A DNA stretch of 64,000 nucleotides from assembly GCF_000615845.1 (NCBI RefSeq), contig NZ_BAML01000003.1, positions 1 to 64,000 on the forward strand. Reading direction: 5' to 3'. Shown here piece after piece: positions 9,269 through 18,648 of this stretch. Every line of letters starts with the position of its first letter. Position 1 is the first letter of the stretch. The notes beneath the pieces were generated by a model. That model searched no databases. It had not been told where the DNA came from and saw nothing but the letters and a program-made list of their open reading frames with translations. A program made the position numbers and the translations under genes. The DNA is from Ligilactobacillus hayakitensis DSM 18933 = JCM 14209 (GTDB lineage Bacteria > Bacillota > Bacilli > Lactobacillales > Lactobacillaceae).

Positions 9269-11101
9269 TTATTTATTTATTTCATCATCCGTCTTTAAAA
9301 CTGCCATGAATGCATCTTGTGGAACATCAACAGTTCCGACTGCTTTCATACGTTTCTTACCACGTTTTTGTTTATCAAGTAACTTAGCACGTCTATCAGG
9401 ATCACCTGTATGAATACGTGCAGTAACATCTTTACGATAAGCTTTAATATTAGTTCTTGCAATAATTTTTGCACCAATTGCTGCTTGAATAGGAATTTCA
9501 AAGTTTTGGCGAGGAATAATTGTTTTTAATTTATCTACAATAACTCGACCGCGTTCTTGGGCAAATTGGCGATGAGAAATAAAGCTTAATGCATCCACTT
9601 TATCACCATTCAACAAAATATCAATCTTAACTAAATCACTCGCTCTTGAACCATCAAGTTCATAATCTAATGAGGCATATCCACGCGTACTTGATTTTAA
9701 TTTATCAAAGAAATCAAAAATAATTTCTGATAATGGCATTTCATAAATCACATTCACACGATAATCATCAAGATAATCCATCGTGACAAACGTTCCACGT
9801 TTTCGTTGACATAATTCCATAACAGCCCCAACATATTCGTTAGGAACCATTACCTCTGTTTTCACATAGGGCTCGTTGATTTGCTTAATCAAAGTTGATT
9901 CTGGCATTTCAGATGGATTAGACACATTTACATGCGTACCATCAGTTAATTCAACATCATATGTAACCGATGGAGCAGTTGTAATTAGGTCCATATTAAA
10001 TTCACGTTCAAGACGTTCTTGCACAACATCCATATGAAGTAATCCAAGGAAGCCACAACGAAAACCAAATCCCAACGCTTGTGAAGTTTCTGGTTCGAAC
10101 TCTAAAGCAGCATCGTTTAATTGAAGTTTTTCTAATGCTTCACGTAAATCATTATATTTTGCGTTGTCCGTTGGATATAGCCCAGAATAAACCATCGGAT
10201 GCATTTCACGATAACCATCTAGTGGCTTTTCCGTTGGATTGTCAGCAAAGGTTACAGTATCCCCCACACGAGTATCCTGAATATCTTTAATACTTGCTGT
10301 TAGATATCCAACATCCCCGGCCATTAAATAATCTCGTTTTAAAGGTTTAGGTGAGTTAACCCCAACTTCTACAACTTCATAAGTCGTATTACTGTTCATT
10401 AACAAAATTTTATCGCCAGGTTTGACAGTTCCTTCAACAACTCGAATACTTAAAACAACCCCACGATAATCATCATATACAGAATCAAAAATTAAAGCTT
10501 TTAATGGAGCTTCAAGATCGCCAGTTGGTGCAGGTACATTTTGAACAATTTGTTCAAGCATTTCTTCAATTCCAACACCCTTTTTAGCACTAGCTAAAAC
10601 AGCATCTGAAGCATCTAACCCAATAACATCTTCAATTTCTTGGCGAACTCTTTCTGGATCTGCAGATGGTAAGTCAATTTTATTAATGACAGGGACAATT
10701 TCCAAGTCATCATCTAATGCTAAGTACACATTAGCTAAAGTTTGAGCTTCAATTCCTTGGGCAGCATCGACTACTAATACCGCACCTTCACAAGCAGCGA
10801 GTGAACGTGATACTTCATATGAAAAATCGACGTGCCCTGGGGTATCAATAAGGTGGAAAATATAAGTTTCTCCATCTTTGGCATGATAGTGTAATTCGAC
10901 CGCATTCAATTTAATCGTAATTCCTCGTTCACGTTCTAATTCCATTGAATCAAGTAATTGATCTTGCATTTCACGCTTAGAAACGGTATCTGTCATTTCT
11001 AAAATACGATCTGCCAAAGTGGACTTCCCATGGTCAATATGCGCAACGATTGAAAAATTACGTATATGTTTTTGGCGATCTTTCATCTGTTCCAAATCCA
11101 T
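9269..11101 (-). CDS. lepA: Elongation factor 4 (LepA), back-translocating ribosomal GTPase
   Basis: This protein of about 610 aa has G1 AHIDHGKS, the G3 DTPGH and the G4 NKID motif. EF-G-like domains II, III and V follow, then the LepA-specific C-terminal domain ending in [11 protein letters not shown]. The longest frame starts some 38 codons earlier, but those residues are unrelated to LepA; the ATG at 11101 ([21 protein letters not shown]) gives the standard family length. It follows dnaJ in the superoperon order, but a terminator and about 280 bases separate them, so it probably has its own promoter. Confidence 0.96.
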   Translation of the reverse strand: MDLEQMKDRQKHIRNFSIVAHIDHGKSTLADRILEMTDTVSKREMQDQLLDSMELERERGITIKLNAVELHYHAKDGETYIFHLIDTPGHVDFSYEVSRSLAACEGAVLVVDAAQGIEAQTLANVYLALDDDLEIVPVINKIDLPSADPERVRQEIEDVIGLDASDAVLASAKKGVGIEEMLEQIVQNVPAPTGDLEAPLKALIFDSVYDDYRGVVLSIRVVEGTVKPGDKILLMNSNTTYEVVEVGVNSPKPLKRDYLMAGDVGYLTASIKDIQDTRVGDTVTFADNPTEKPLDGYREMHPMVYSGLYPTDNAKYNDLREALEKLQLNDAALEFEPETSQALGFGFRCGFLGLLHMDVVQERLEREFNMDLITTAPSVTYDVELTDGTHVNVSNPSEMPESTLIKQINEPYVKTEVMVPNEYVGAVMELCQRKRGTFVTMDYLDDYRVNVIYEMPLSEIIFDFFDKLKSSTRGYASLDYELDGSRASDLVKIDILLNGDKVDALSFISHRQFAQERGRVIVDKLKTIIPRQNFEIPIQAAIGAKIIARTNIKAYRKDVTARIHTGDPDRRAKLLDKQKRGKKRMKAVGTVDVPQDAFMAVLKTDDEINK

Positions 11102-11336
11102 ATTTATTATTCCTACTTTCTTTACTAGTTTCTTAATATCAATTATACCGATAATATGGAATTTGAGCAATTGCTTATACTTAATAAAATAAAAAGCACA
11201 GTATCCCCACACCATGCTTTAAATACTTCTTTTTTCCTCAAAGTAAAAATATAACTAATAATTTTAAAAAAATTAATATTTCTTTAAACAAATTTAATAT
11301 ATCATAACATTTAATGTTTATCTAGTCTATTTTTGG

Positions 11337-11376
11337 CAAAAAAAGAGCTAGGACCATAAAATCCTAACTCTTTTCT
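11337..11376 (-). terminator. Terminator at the end of the hrcA-grpE-dnaK-dnaJ operon
   Basis: An inverted repeat (AAAGAG-TAGGA / TCCTA-CTCTTT) is followed by a T-run on the minus strand, directly after the dnaJ stop. Confidence 0.75.
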
Positions 11377-11381
11377 AACAT

Positions 11382-12488
11382 TTAGAAATGCTTTTTCATA
11401 CGATCAAAGAATGAATTATCACTTTCTGAATTTTCACTCATTACTTCAGCATATTTCTTAAGCGCTTCTTTTTGCTTCTTATTCAACTTTTTAGGTGTAA
11501 CAATATTTACGGTTACTAATTCGTCACCATTCCCATTTGATCTGAGGCGAGGAGCTCCTTTTCCTTTTAATCTAAAGCGAGTCCCTGTTTGCGTTCCTGC
11601 AGGAATGTTTAACTTAACCTTTCCATGGACAGTATCAACATCAACTTCATCCCCTAAAGCAGCTTGGACAAAATTGATTGGTAATTTCAAGAAGATGTCT
11701 GCTCCGTCACGGGTATATTTATCACTTGGGGCAACGTTAAAGTATATATATAAATCTCCATAAGGCCCGCCGTTTTCTCCGGCTTCTCCTTGTCCATTTA
11801 AACGCATTTGATTACCATCTTCTACACCTGCAGGTACAGTAACTTCAATAGCATGTTGTTCATTTACATGTCCAGATCCATGACAAACTTGACATTTTTC
11901 TTTAATTTCTTTACCAGTTCCATGACAAACATCACATTCTTGTTGGCTCATCATTCTTCCAAGTGGTGTTTGTCGTTGAACTTGAACAAATCCTCTACCG
12001 CCACATTTTGAACAAGTTACTGGAGAAGTTCCTTCCTTGGCACCAGAACCTGAACATGTTTTACAATTTTCTTCACGGGTATATTTGATTTCTGATTTTT
12101 TCCCAAAAATTGCTTCTTCAAAAGTCAAATTCATTTCATACTGTAAGTCACGACCTTGACGTGGGCCATTAGGATTACGAGTTTGTCCCCCACCAAAGAA
12201 TGATGAGAAGATATCTTCAAAGCCACCACCGCCAAAGTTAAATCCGTCAAAACCTTGACCGCCGCCAAAACCACCTTGATTGCCAGTGGTTCCAAATTGA
12301 TCATATTGAGCTTTCTTTTGCGGATCACTTAAAATTTCAAATGCTTCATTGACTTCTTTGTATTTTTTATCTGCCCCAGCTTCTTTATTTAAATCAGGGT
12401 GATATTTTTTAGCTAGCTTTCTATATGCTCTTTTTATCTCTTGTTCAGACGCATCTTTGGACACACCTAAAACGTCATATGGATTCAT
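11382..12488 (-). CDS. dnaJ: Chaperone protein DnaJ (Hsp40)
   Basis: This 368-aa co-chaperone stimulates DnaK ATPase and delivers substrates. The J domain (residues 1-70) has the essential HPD. A Gly/Phe-rich linker (about 72-105) and a zinc-finger domain with four CxxCxGxG repeats ([32 protein letters not shown]) follow, then the two C-terminal beta-sandwich domains. All key residues are present and the length is normal. It is the last gene of the heat-shock operon. A hairpin lies in the gap between dnaK and dnaJ. Confidence 0.97.
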   Translation of the reverse strand: MNPYDVLGVSKDASEQEIKRAYRKLAKKYHPDLNKEAGADKKYKEVNEAFEILSDPQKKAQYDQFGTTGNQGGFGGGQGFDGFNFGGGGFEDIFSSFFGGGQTRNPNGPRQGRDLQYEMNLTFEEAIFGKKSEIKYTREENCKTCSGSGAKEGTSPVTCSKCGGRGFVQVQRQTPLGRMMSQQECDVCHGTGKEIKEKCQVCHGSGHVNEQHAIEVTVPAGVEDGNQMRLNGQGEAGENGGPYGDLYIYFNVAPSDKYTRDGADIFLKLPINFVQAALGDEVDVDTVHGKVKLNIPAGTQTGTRFRLKGKGAPRLRSNGNGDELVTVNIVTPKKLNKKQKEALKKYAEVMSENSESDNSFFDRMKKHF

Positions 12489-12533
12489 AGTTATTCTCCT
12501 TTATATAATTATTTCTAATCATATATAGATAAA

Positions 12534-12555
12534 GCCACGTGTATTTACACATGGC
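12534..12555 (-). promoter_or_regulatory. Intergenic hairpin between dnaK and dnaJ
   Basis: The minus strand forms GCCATGTGT-aaat-ACACGTGGC, a 9-bp stem with one G-U pair, followed by only a short T-rich stretch. It could be a partial terminator or an mRNA-processing signal lowering dnaJ relative to dnaK. No functional evidence is available in the sequence. Confidence 0.5.
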
Positions 12556-12573
12556 CTTAATCTAAATTACAAA

Positions 12574-14408
12574 TTATTTTTCAGGATCTACTTCCTTGAA
12601 GTCACCATCAACAGTATTGTCATCTGATGAATTTGCATTAGTATCTTGAGCGCCGCCTGCAGCTTGTTGTGCTTCTTGTGCTTGTTGATATAATTTAACT
12701 GACATATCTTGAACGATTTGTGTTAATTCATCTTTTTTAGACTTCATTTCTTCGATGTTATTTGCTTCTTGTGCCTTCTTCAAAGCATCTTTAGCATCAT
12801 TTACCTTCTTAATTTCATCTTCAGAAACTTTGCCTTCAATTTCTTTTAATGTCTTATCTGTTTGGAATAATAATTGATCTACTTCGTTACGTAAGTCAAC
12901 TTCTTCTTTACGCTTCTTATCAGCTTCTTCGTTTTCCTTAGCTTCTTTAACCATGCGATCAATTTCTTCGTCTGAAAGACAGATGAACTCTTAATTGTAA
13001 TTTTTTGTTCTTTATTTGTTCCTAAATCTTTAGCAGATACATTAACAATCCCGTTTTTATCAATATCGAATTTAACTTCGATTTGAGGAATACCACGAGG
13101 TGCAGCAGGAATATCTGTTAATTGGAAACGACCTAACGTCTTATTGTCAGCAGCCATTGGACGTTCCCCTTGTAATACATGGATATCAACTGCAGGTTGG
13201 TTATCAGCAGCAGTTGAGAATACTTGTGATTTTGATGTTGGAATTGTTGTATTACGGTCAATTAATTTTGTAAATACGCCACCCATTGTTTCAATACCTA
13301 ATGAAAGTGGTGTAACATCAAGTAAAACAACATCTTTAACATCACCAGTAATAACCCCACCTTGAACAGCAGCACCTAAAGCAACTGCTTCGTCAGGGTT
13401 TACTGATTCATTTGGTGTTTGACCAGTTTCTTCTTTAACAGCTTCTTTAACAGCTGGAATACGAGTTGAACCACCAACTAAAATAACTTCATCGATATCT
13501 GAGAAAGTTAAGCCTGCGTCTTGCAATGCATTTCTAACAGGAATCTTAGTTCTTTCAACTAAATCAGCAGTTAATTCATTAAATTTACCACGAGATAATG
13601 CTGTTTCCAAGTGAACAGGTCCTGCTTCACCGGCTGCGATAAATGGAAGTGAAATTTGAGCTTCTGTTGTACCTGAAAGATCTTTTTTAGCCTTTTCTGC
13701 TGCATCTTTCAAACGTTGCATAGCCATCTTATCTTGAGATAAATCGATGCCGTTTTCTGCTTTAAAGTTTTCTACTAACCAATCGATAATCTTATTATCA
13801 AAGTCATCCCCACCAAGGTGTGTGTCCCCATTAGTAGATAATACTTGGAATACACCGTCACCTAATTCAAGAATTGAAACGTCAAATGTACCACCACCAA
13901 GGTCAAATACAAGAACTTTTTCGTCTCTGTCTTGTTTATCTAAACCGTATGCTAAAGCAGCTGCAGTTGGTTCATTAACGATACGTTCAACAGTTAAACC
14001 AGCAATTTTACCAGCATCTTTTGTTGCTTGACGTTGAGCATCGTTAAAGTATGCAGGAACTGTGATAACAGCTTGAGTTACTTCTTCACCCAAGTAACTT
14101 TCAGCATAGTCTTTAATGTATTGTAATACCATAGCTGAAATTTCTTGAGGAGTATATTGTTTGCCTTCGATTTCAACTTTGTATCCTTCTTCACCCATGT
14201 GGCGCTTAATTGATGAAATTGTATTTGGGTTTGTAATTGCAGAACGCTTAGCAACTTCACCTACTTGTGTTTCACCATTTTTAAATGATACTACTGAAGG
14301 AGTTGTTCGGTTTCCTTCTGGGTTTGTAATAATTTTAGCTTCTTTACCTTCTAAAACAGCAACTGCTGAGTTAGTTGTACCTAAGTCAATACCAATAATC
14401 TTTGACAT
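12574..14408 (-). pseudogene. dnaK: Chaperone protein DnaK (Hsp70), interrupted by a one-base frameshift
   Basis: The ATPase domain begins [18 protein letters not shown]. The phosphate and adenosine loops and the beta substrate-binding domain are intact. At about codon 476 the reading frame breaks. The expected [17 protein letters not shown] changes to [10 protein letters not shown], giving a 509-aa product with a false tail. The true continuation (the helical lid, ending [11 protein letters not shown]) is encoded in another frame from 12574. One missing base at 12980/12981 (GG read as G on the minus strand) explains everything: adding it gives 612 codons, the normal length. The lid domain would be lost in the product as written. 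Either a sequencing error or a recent mutation is possible; see findings. The gene lies between grpE and dnaJ under CIRCE control. Confidence 0.93.
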
Positions 14409-14438
14409 ATTAATTACCTCTTATTTTAAATAAATGAT

Positions 14439-14987
14439 TTATTGAGCAACAACAACCATTGCTGGACGTAATACTCGATCTTTTAATTTATATCCATCTT
14501 GAAATACTTGAACCACTGTTTCTGGATCTTGTCCGTCCTCAACCGGTACGGTTTGAACAGCTTGATGTAAAGTTGGATCAAACTTTTGGCCAAGTGAATC
14601 AATTTTTGTTACGTTATTTGAAGATAGTGCTTTTTCCATATCACGCGCAACCATTTCGATTCCTTTTTTCAATTGTTGTGACGCTTCATCATCGGCTTGT
14701 ATTTGTAATGCTCGATTCAAGTTATCAATTACAGGAAGGATATCACGTGCTAAATCTTGCCCTTCATATTTCAACAACATTTCTTGTTCTTTTTTGAAAC
14801 GTTGTGTCATATTAGCGATTTCAGCTTCTGCTCTTAAATATTTATCTTCCATTTCGTCGTATTTTGTTTGAGCTTCCGCCAATTGTGTCTTTAGACTTTC
14901 TTCTACTGATACTTCTTCAGTTTCAGCTTTTTCTTGTGTAGTTTCTGTTTGATCAACTACTTTATCTTCTTTATTTTCTTCTGACAC
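14439..14987 (-). CDS. grpE: Nucleotide exchange factor GrpE
   Basis: This protein of about 182 aa releases ADP from DnaK. It has a long acidic, Glu/Thr-rich N-terminal tail, an extended coiled coil (about 40-110) and the C-terminal beta wing ending PAMVVVAQ, the typical GrpE terminus. The GTG at 14987 is taken as start because AAAGGAG lies seven bases upstream and because the longer frame would run back into hrcA. The second position Ser-Glu-Glu start is usual in relatives. It lies between hrcA and dnaK in one operon. Confidence 0.93.
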   Translation of the reverse strand: MSEENKEDKVVDQTETTQEKAETEEVSVEESLKTQLAEAQTKYDEMEDKYLRAEAEIANMTQRFKKEQEMLLKYEGQDLARDILPVIDNLNRALQIQADDEASQQLKKGIEMVARDMEKALSSNNVTKIDSLGQKFDPTLHQAVQTVPVEDGQDPETVVQVFQDGYKLKDRVLRPAMVVVAQ

Positions 14988-15012
14988 TCTAGTGCTCCTT
15001 TCACTCTCAACT

Positions 15013-16077
15013 CTAATTGCTAGAATTGAAATCTTTATAAAATTCAACTAACTTTTTAGTTAGTTCTTCCTGAAATGCTCCTAAAATGCCAATCATTTTA
15101 GAATACGGCATATTTGTTGGACCAAGGATTGCTATTACTCCCTTACCAAAATTTCCGACATCATACTTTGCTGAAATAACACTATAATCCAGTAATAATT
15201 GATTTGTTAATTCATCTCCAATTGCAACTGAAATATCACTATTTCCACCAGTTTTTAATTTCTTAGAATTATCGACAATTTCTTCAATTTTACCTGGACT
15301 TTTATCAACTAAAGAGTACAATGACTTAATTTGCTCAATATTGTCGTTTTTAACATTATTTAACAAATTACGCTTTCCACCCACATAAAACTGTTCGCTA
15401 ATCGCTTTATTCAACACATCCCCAAAAACATCTATAAATGCATTTGGATCTTGAAGATACTTCGTTAAATGTGGCAATATTTCAAGCAATTTAGAAGTAA
15501 GATTTTTTAACGGTAATCCGACTAATTGATCATTAATCAATGAGATTACTGATTCAATTGCCTCTCCATTTATGCCTACAGGAATATTATAAACTTGACT
15601 TTCTACCGTCCCATCACTAGCAACTAATATTACCATTACCTGTCCATTTTCCAAAGGAACCATTCTAAATCCTTGAAGGGTCAAATCACTTTTTTCCGGC
15701 TTAAGCGCAATCGTAGTATAGTTTGTTAAATCAGATAAAATCCCTGCTGACATTTCTATCAATTCATCCACTTTATGATACTTAGTTCCAAAGAAATTTT
15801 GAATTCCTTTAAGTGAATTCGAATCAATAGTCGCAGGCTTTATCATATTATCAACATAGTAACGATATCCCTTAATCGAAGGAATTCTACCAGAACTTGA
15901 ATGTTCCTTCATGATAAATCCTAGTTTTTCTAGTGCAGCCATTTCATTACGAATAGTTGCTGTACTAACATGAACAGGTAATTGCTGCTGTAAGGTCTTA
16001 GATCCGATTGGTTGATCTAAATTAGTGTAGTCACGAATTATTGTTTCTAAAATCAATAATTGTCTTTCTGTTAGCAT
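15013..16077 (-). CDS. hrcA: Heat-inducible transcription repressor HrcA
   Basis: This repressor of about 354 aa binds CIRCE operators. An N-terminal winged helix (residues 1-75; PIGSKTLQQQLPVHVSTATI) is followed by a GAF-like domain and a dimerisation segment. The closing motif includes GPTNMPYSKMIGIL, which is characteristic of HrcA. The ATG at 16077 follows AGAGGTGATTGG; an upstream in-frame start lies within the operator region. Its own promoter is bracketed by CIRCE sequences, indicating autoregulation of the hrcA-grpE-dnaK-dnaJ operon, with GroE folding of HrcA as the usual thermometer in this class. Confidence 0.95.
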   Translation of the reverse strand: MLTERQLLILETIIRDYTNLDQPIGSKTLQQQLPVHVSTATIRNEMAALEKLGFIMKEHSSSGRIPSIKGYRYYVDNMIKPATIDSNSLKGIQNFFGTKYHKVDELIEMSAGILSDLTNYTTIALKPEKSDLTLQGFRMVPLENGQVMVILVASDGTVESQVYNIPVGINGEAIESVISLINDQLVGLPLKNLTSKLLEILPHLTKYLQDPNAFIDVFGDVLNKAISEQFYVGGKRNLLNNVKNDNIEQIKSLYSLVDKSPGKIEEIVDNSKKLKTGGNSDISVAIGDELTNQLLLDYSVISAKYDVGNFGKGVIAILGPTNMPYSKMIGILGAFQEELTKKLVEFYKDFNSSN

Positions 16078-16090
16078 CCAATCACCTCTA

Positions 16091-16117
16091 TTAGCACTTA
16101 GCACATTTAAGTGCTAA
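16091..16117 (-). promoter_or_regulatory. CIRCE operator (HrcA binding site), promoter-downstream copy
   Basis: TTAGCACTT-N9-AAGTGCTAA differs from the consensus TTAGCACTC-N9-GAGTGCTAA only at the innermost base of each arm. It lies between the -10 box and the hrcA ribosome site, the classical repressing position. Confidence 0.93.
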
Positions 16118-16127
16118 GTCAATTATT

Positions 16128-16156
16128 AATATAAACTACAATATGCTAATAGTCAA
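16128..16156 (-). promoter_or_regulatory. Promoter of the hrcA operon (SigA type)
   Basis: On the minus strand TTGACT (16151-16156) and TATATT (16128-16133) are separated by exactly 17 bases. The CIRCE element lies just downstream. Confidence 0.85.
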
Positions 16157-16173
16157 GGGATTTAACAATATTT

Positions 16174-16200
16174 TTAGCAGATAAATATATCGAGTGCTAA
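16174..16200 (-). promoter_or_regulatory. Degenerate second CIRCE element upstream of the promoter
   Basis: On the minus strand, TTAGCACTC-N9-ATCTGCTAA is the right 27-base size. The left arm matches the consensus perfectly and the right arm matches at six of nine bases. It lies upstream of the -35 box, so the promoter is bracketed by two sites. Confidence 0.6.
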
Positions 16201-16228
16201 ATTTTAATAAAATATACCATAAAATTAT

Positions 16229-16280
16229 AAAACCGCTAGAAATCCTATTGTTTAAAACATTGATTTCTAACGGTTTTAAT
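16229..16280 (-). terminator. Terminator after ribF
   Basis: AAACCGCTAGAAATC pairs with GATTTCTAACGGTTT; the loop is about 17 bases and a T-rich stretch follows on the minus strand. Confidence 0.75.
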
Positions 16281-16327
16281 GATTTTTTCAAAGTTTAAAT
16301 AAAATATAATTTTTCTAGTTTGATTAT

Positions 16328-17266
16328 CTAACTAAAATAAAGCTTTACTTTACTTTTGTCAGCTTGCAATTGATTAATTAATTGATCAATATTTTCAAAT
16401 GCTACCATATCTCTAATTTTTTTAAACCAATAAACTTTTACAGTTTGTCCATATATCGTGCGATTAAAATCAAATAAATTAATCTCAATTGTTTTTTTCA
16501 AACCTTGGCCAAACGTTTCATTTCTCCCAATGGATGCCATCCCATTATAGATTAGGCCTTGCACTTCAACCTGAACCGCATACACCCCTTCAGCTGGAAT
16601 CCGCTTATTTGCAACAGGTTCAATATTTAAAGTAGGAAATCCTAATTTCCTTCCTCGTTGAAAACCATGAACAACCTCTCCAACCATTGAATATGGTCTT
16701 CCTAACATTTTAGTTGCATCTTCCATGTTGCCACTGTCAACCAACTTTCTTAATTGTGTCGAGCCGATTTTTTGATGATTTTCTGTTAGAAAATCTACTT
16801 GATAAACTTTGTAACGGTTCTCAGAAAGTTCGTTTAATATTTTAACGTTGCCTGATGATTTATTTCCAAAAGTATAATCTTGCCCGACAATAATATTTTT
16901 TGCATTTAGTCGAATAAGATAATTCTCCACAAATTCCTTAGGACTCAAGTTTTTAAAATTTTGATTAAAATCAACAACATATAAAATATTTACACCTAAT
17001 TCTTCAAATATTGCCTTTTTTTCTATCATAGGCGTTAAATACTCAAAGTCATCTTGTTTTTTACCTGAAATCGTAACACTTGGATGCTGATTAAACGTCA
17101 TAACTGCGACTTTGGTGTTATCTTTTTTTGAAACTTTTCTAGCAACATTCAACAAATTTTGGTGCCCTAAATGCACTCCATCAAAAAATCCAAGTACTAA
17201 AGTAATCCCTGATTGTTTAATTGCGCTTTTTTCTATCAGACCATTTATTTCAATAGTTTCCATCAA
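16328..17266 (-). CDS. ribF: Bifunctional riboflavin kinase / FAD synthetase
   Basis: This 312-aa enzyme converts riboflavin to FMN and then FAD. The N-terminal nucleotidyltransferase domain (about 15-165) carries GFFDGVHLGHQNLL, the HxGH-type adenylyltransferase motif, and GSTQLRKLV. The C-terminal flavokinase domain (about 180-310) includes GRKLGFPTLNI and a terminal helix. The gene follows truB after seven bases, the order usual in Firmicutes. No FMN riboswitch is visible upstream. Confidence 0.95.
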   Translation of the reverse strand: MMETIEINGLIEKSAIKQSGITLVLGFFDGVHLGHQNLLNVARKVSKKDNTKVAVMTFNQHPSVTISGKKQDDFEYLTPMIEKKAIFEELGVNILYVVDFNQNFKNLSPKEFVENYLIRLNAKNIIVGQDYTFGNKSSGNVKILNELSENRYKVYQVDFLTENHQKIGSTQLRKLVDSGNMEDATKMLGRPYSMVGEVVHGFQRGRKLGFPTLNIEPVANKRIPAEGVYAVQVEVQGLIYNGMASIGRNETFGQGLKKTIEINLFDFNRTIYGQTVKVYWFKKIRDMVAFENIDQLINQLQADKSKVKLYFS

Positions 17267-17273
17267 TTCATCC

Positions 17274-18176
17274 CTAACTTAGATCAATCATTTTTTCTGG
17301 CTTATAAACGCTCTTGTTTTCATCATATTGGTAAATACATCTATAACGGTTATCATAATATAAATTAACTCGTTTTTCAGGTACTAAAGCATTAATTTTA
17401 ATACTGCCACCATTTTTTACGAAATTCCACTGCTTGGTTGATAAATTAAATTTAGGTAATTCTTTAGTGGCATGGTCGATTCCATATAATGCTTTTTCTA
17501 AACCACCATTTTCAAGGAGTTCTTCTAATTGTGATAACGATTTAGCTTGACCAATTGTAAAGCCTCCACTTTTCAAACGTGTTAAATCGCTCATTACAGC
17601 GGGAACCCCAAGTTTTTTCCCTAAATCAACCGCAAGAGTTCTAACATATGTTCCTTTACCACATCCAACTTCAAAATAGATTGTTTGGGTTCCATCTTCA
17701 TTAAATTGCGTTTCTCTAGTTTGTTTGAAATACTCAATTTTAGCAATTCTTTTTGGTCGCTTTACTTCTTCACCAGCCCGTGCGTATTCATATAATCTAC
17801 GACCATTTACCTTCACGGCTGAGTACATAGGTGGAATTTGCGTAATTTCTCCAGTTAAACTTTCCATTGCTTCATTAATTGCTTCATTTGAAAACGGATA
17901 AGTTAGTTTTACACGCTCAACTTCCTCACCTTCTAAATCTTCGGTTGTAGTTGAAAAACCTAAAGTTATACTTCCACAATATATTTTTCCGGAATCCATC
18001 AAATAATTAACTACTTTTGTTGCTTTCCCTACACAAATTGGAAGTACTCCATCAACCATTGGATCAAGCGTTCCACTATGTCCGATTTTTCTTGTTTTAA
18101 AAATTCTTCGACATTTTATGACAGCATCATTACTTGTCATTCCACGTTCTTTATATAACGGTAAAATTCCATCCAT
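17274..18176 (-). CDS. truB: tRNA pseudouridine(55) synthase TruB
   Basis: This protein of about 300 aa makes pseudouridine 55 in the T loop of tRNAs. The catalytic aspartate sits in HSGTLDPMVDGVLP. Further family motifs are YSAVKVNGRRLYEYAR and the C-terminal PUA-like segment. A longer frame reaches back through a terminator hairpin and is rejected; ATG 18176 (MDGILPLYKERGMTS) gives the family N-terminus. A GTG one codon earlier has better spacing from AAAGGA and is a real alternative. Confidence 0.94.
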   Translation of the reverse strand: MDGILPLYKERGMTSNDAVIKCRRIFKTRKIGHSGTLDPMVDGVLPICVGKATKVVNYLMDSGKIYCGSITLGFSTTTEDLEGEEVERVKLTYPFSNEAINEAMESLTGEITQIPPMYSAVKVNGRRLYEYARAGEEVKRPKRIAKIEYFKQTRETQFNEDGTQTIYFEVGCGKGTYVRTLAVDLGKKLGVPAVMSDLTRLKSGGFTIGQAKSLSQLEELLENGGLEKALYGIDHATKELPKFNLSTKQWNFVKNGGSIKINALVPEKRVNLYYDNRYRCIYQYDENKSVYKPEKMIDLS

Positions 18177-18195
18177 CACTAAATTATCCTTTCTA

Positions 18196-18230
18196 TAAAA
18201 AAAAGGACGGGAGCATCCCATCCTTTTTTT
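18196..18230 (-). terminator. Terminator between rbfA and truB
   Basis: On the minus strand AAAAAAAGGATGGGA pairs with TCCCGTCCTTTTTTT around a three-base loop, with a long T-run. It ends the rimP-nusA-infB-rbfA transcript ahead of truB. Confidence 0.85.
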
Positions 18231-18274
18231 GAATATCTTGAAAAATAATTCTTTGACCATTTTTAACTTAATTT

Positions 18275-18634
18275 TTAAAAGCGGTCACTACTGTGTAATT
18301 TTCTTAATAATTCATCAATATGGTCCCCATATTGAACAGATTTATCACGCTCAAATTTAATTTCTGGAGTTACATAGATACTCAAACGATGTCCTAATTC
18401 TCCACGAATTAAGTTTGTTGCTTTATCAAGTCCGGCTTGAACTTTTTGTTCAGCAGAGGCCTTATCTGAGAGAATGCTGTAATAAATTTTAGCATGTTGT
18501 AAATCACCTGAGACTTCAACTCCAGTAATTGTAACATCTTGCACACGTGGATCGCGTACGCGTTTTAATAAAATATCATTAACTTCTCTTTGGATTTCTT
18601 GTGACAATCTTCCAACTCTAAAGTGTTGTGCCAT
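18275..18634 (-). CDS. rbfA: 30S ribosome-binding factor RbfA
   Basis: This 119-aa KH-fold protein matures the 16S rRNA 5' end. The pattern RVGRLSQEIQREVNDILLKRVRDPR at the N-terminus and IKFERDKSVQYGDHIDELL at the C-terminus is diagnostic. The gene follows infB by 14 bases, as in most Firmicutes. Confidence 0.95.
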   Translation of the reverse strand: MAQHFRVGRLSQEIQREVNDILLKRVRDPRVQDVTITGVEVSGDLQHAKIYYSILSDKASAEQKVQAGLDKATNLIRGELGHRLSIYVTPEIKFERDKSVQYGDHIDELLRKLHSSDRF

Positions 18635-18648
18635 AACTTCCTCCTAGA

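Noticed and set aside
12975-12985. Programmed ribosomal frameshift in dnaK
   Set aside because: No slippery heptamer or downstream pseudoknot is visible, and DnaK is not known to use one; a single-base error or mutation is simpler.
14459-14797. 112-codon plus-strand frame opposite grpE
   Set aside because: Shadow of grpE; no ribosome site or recognisable domain.
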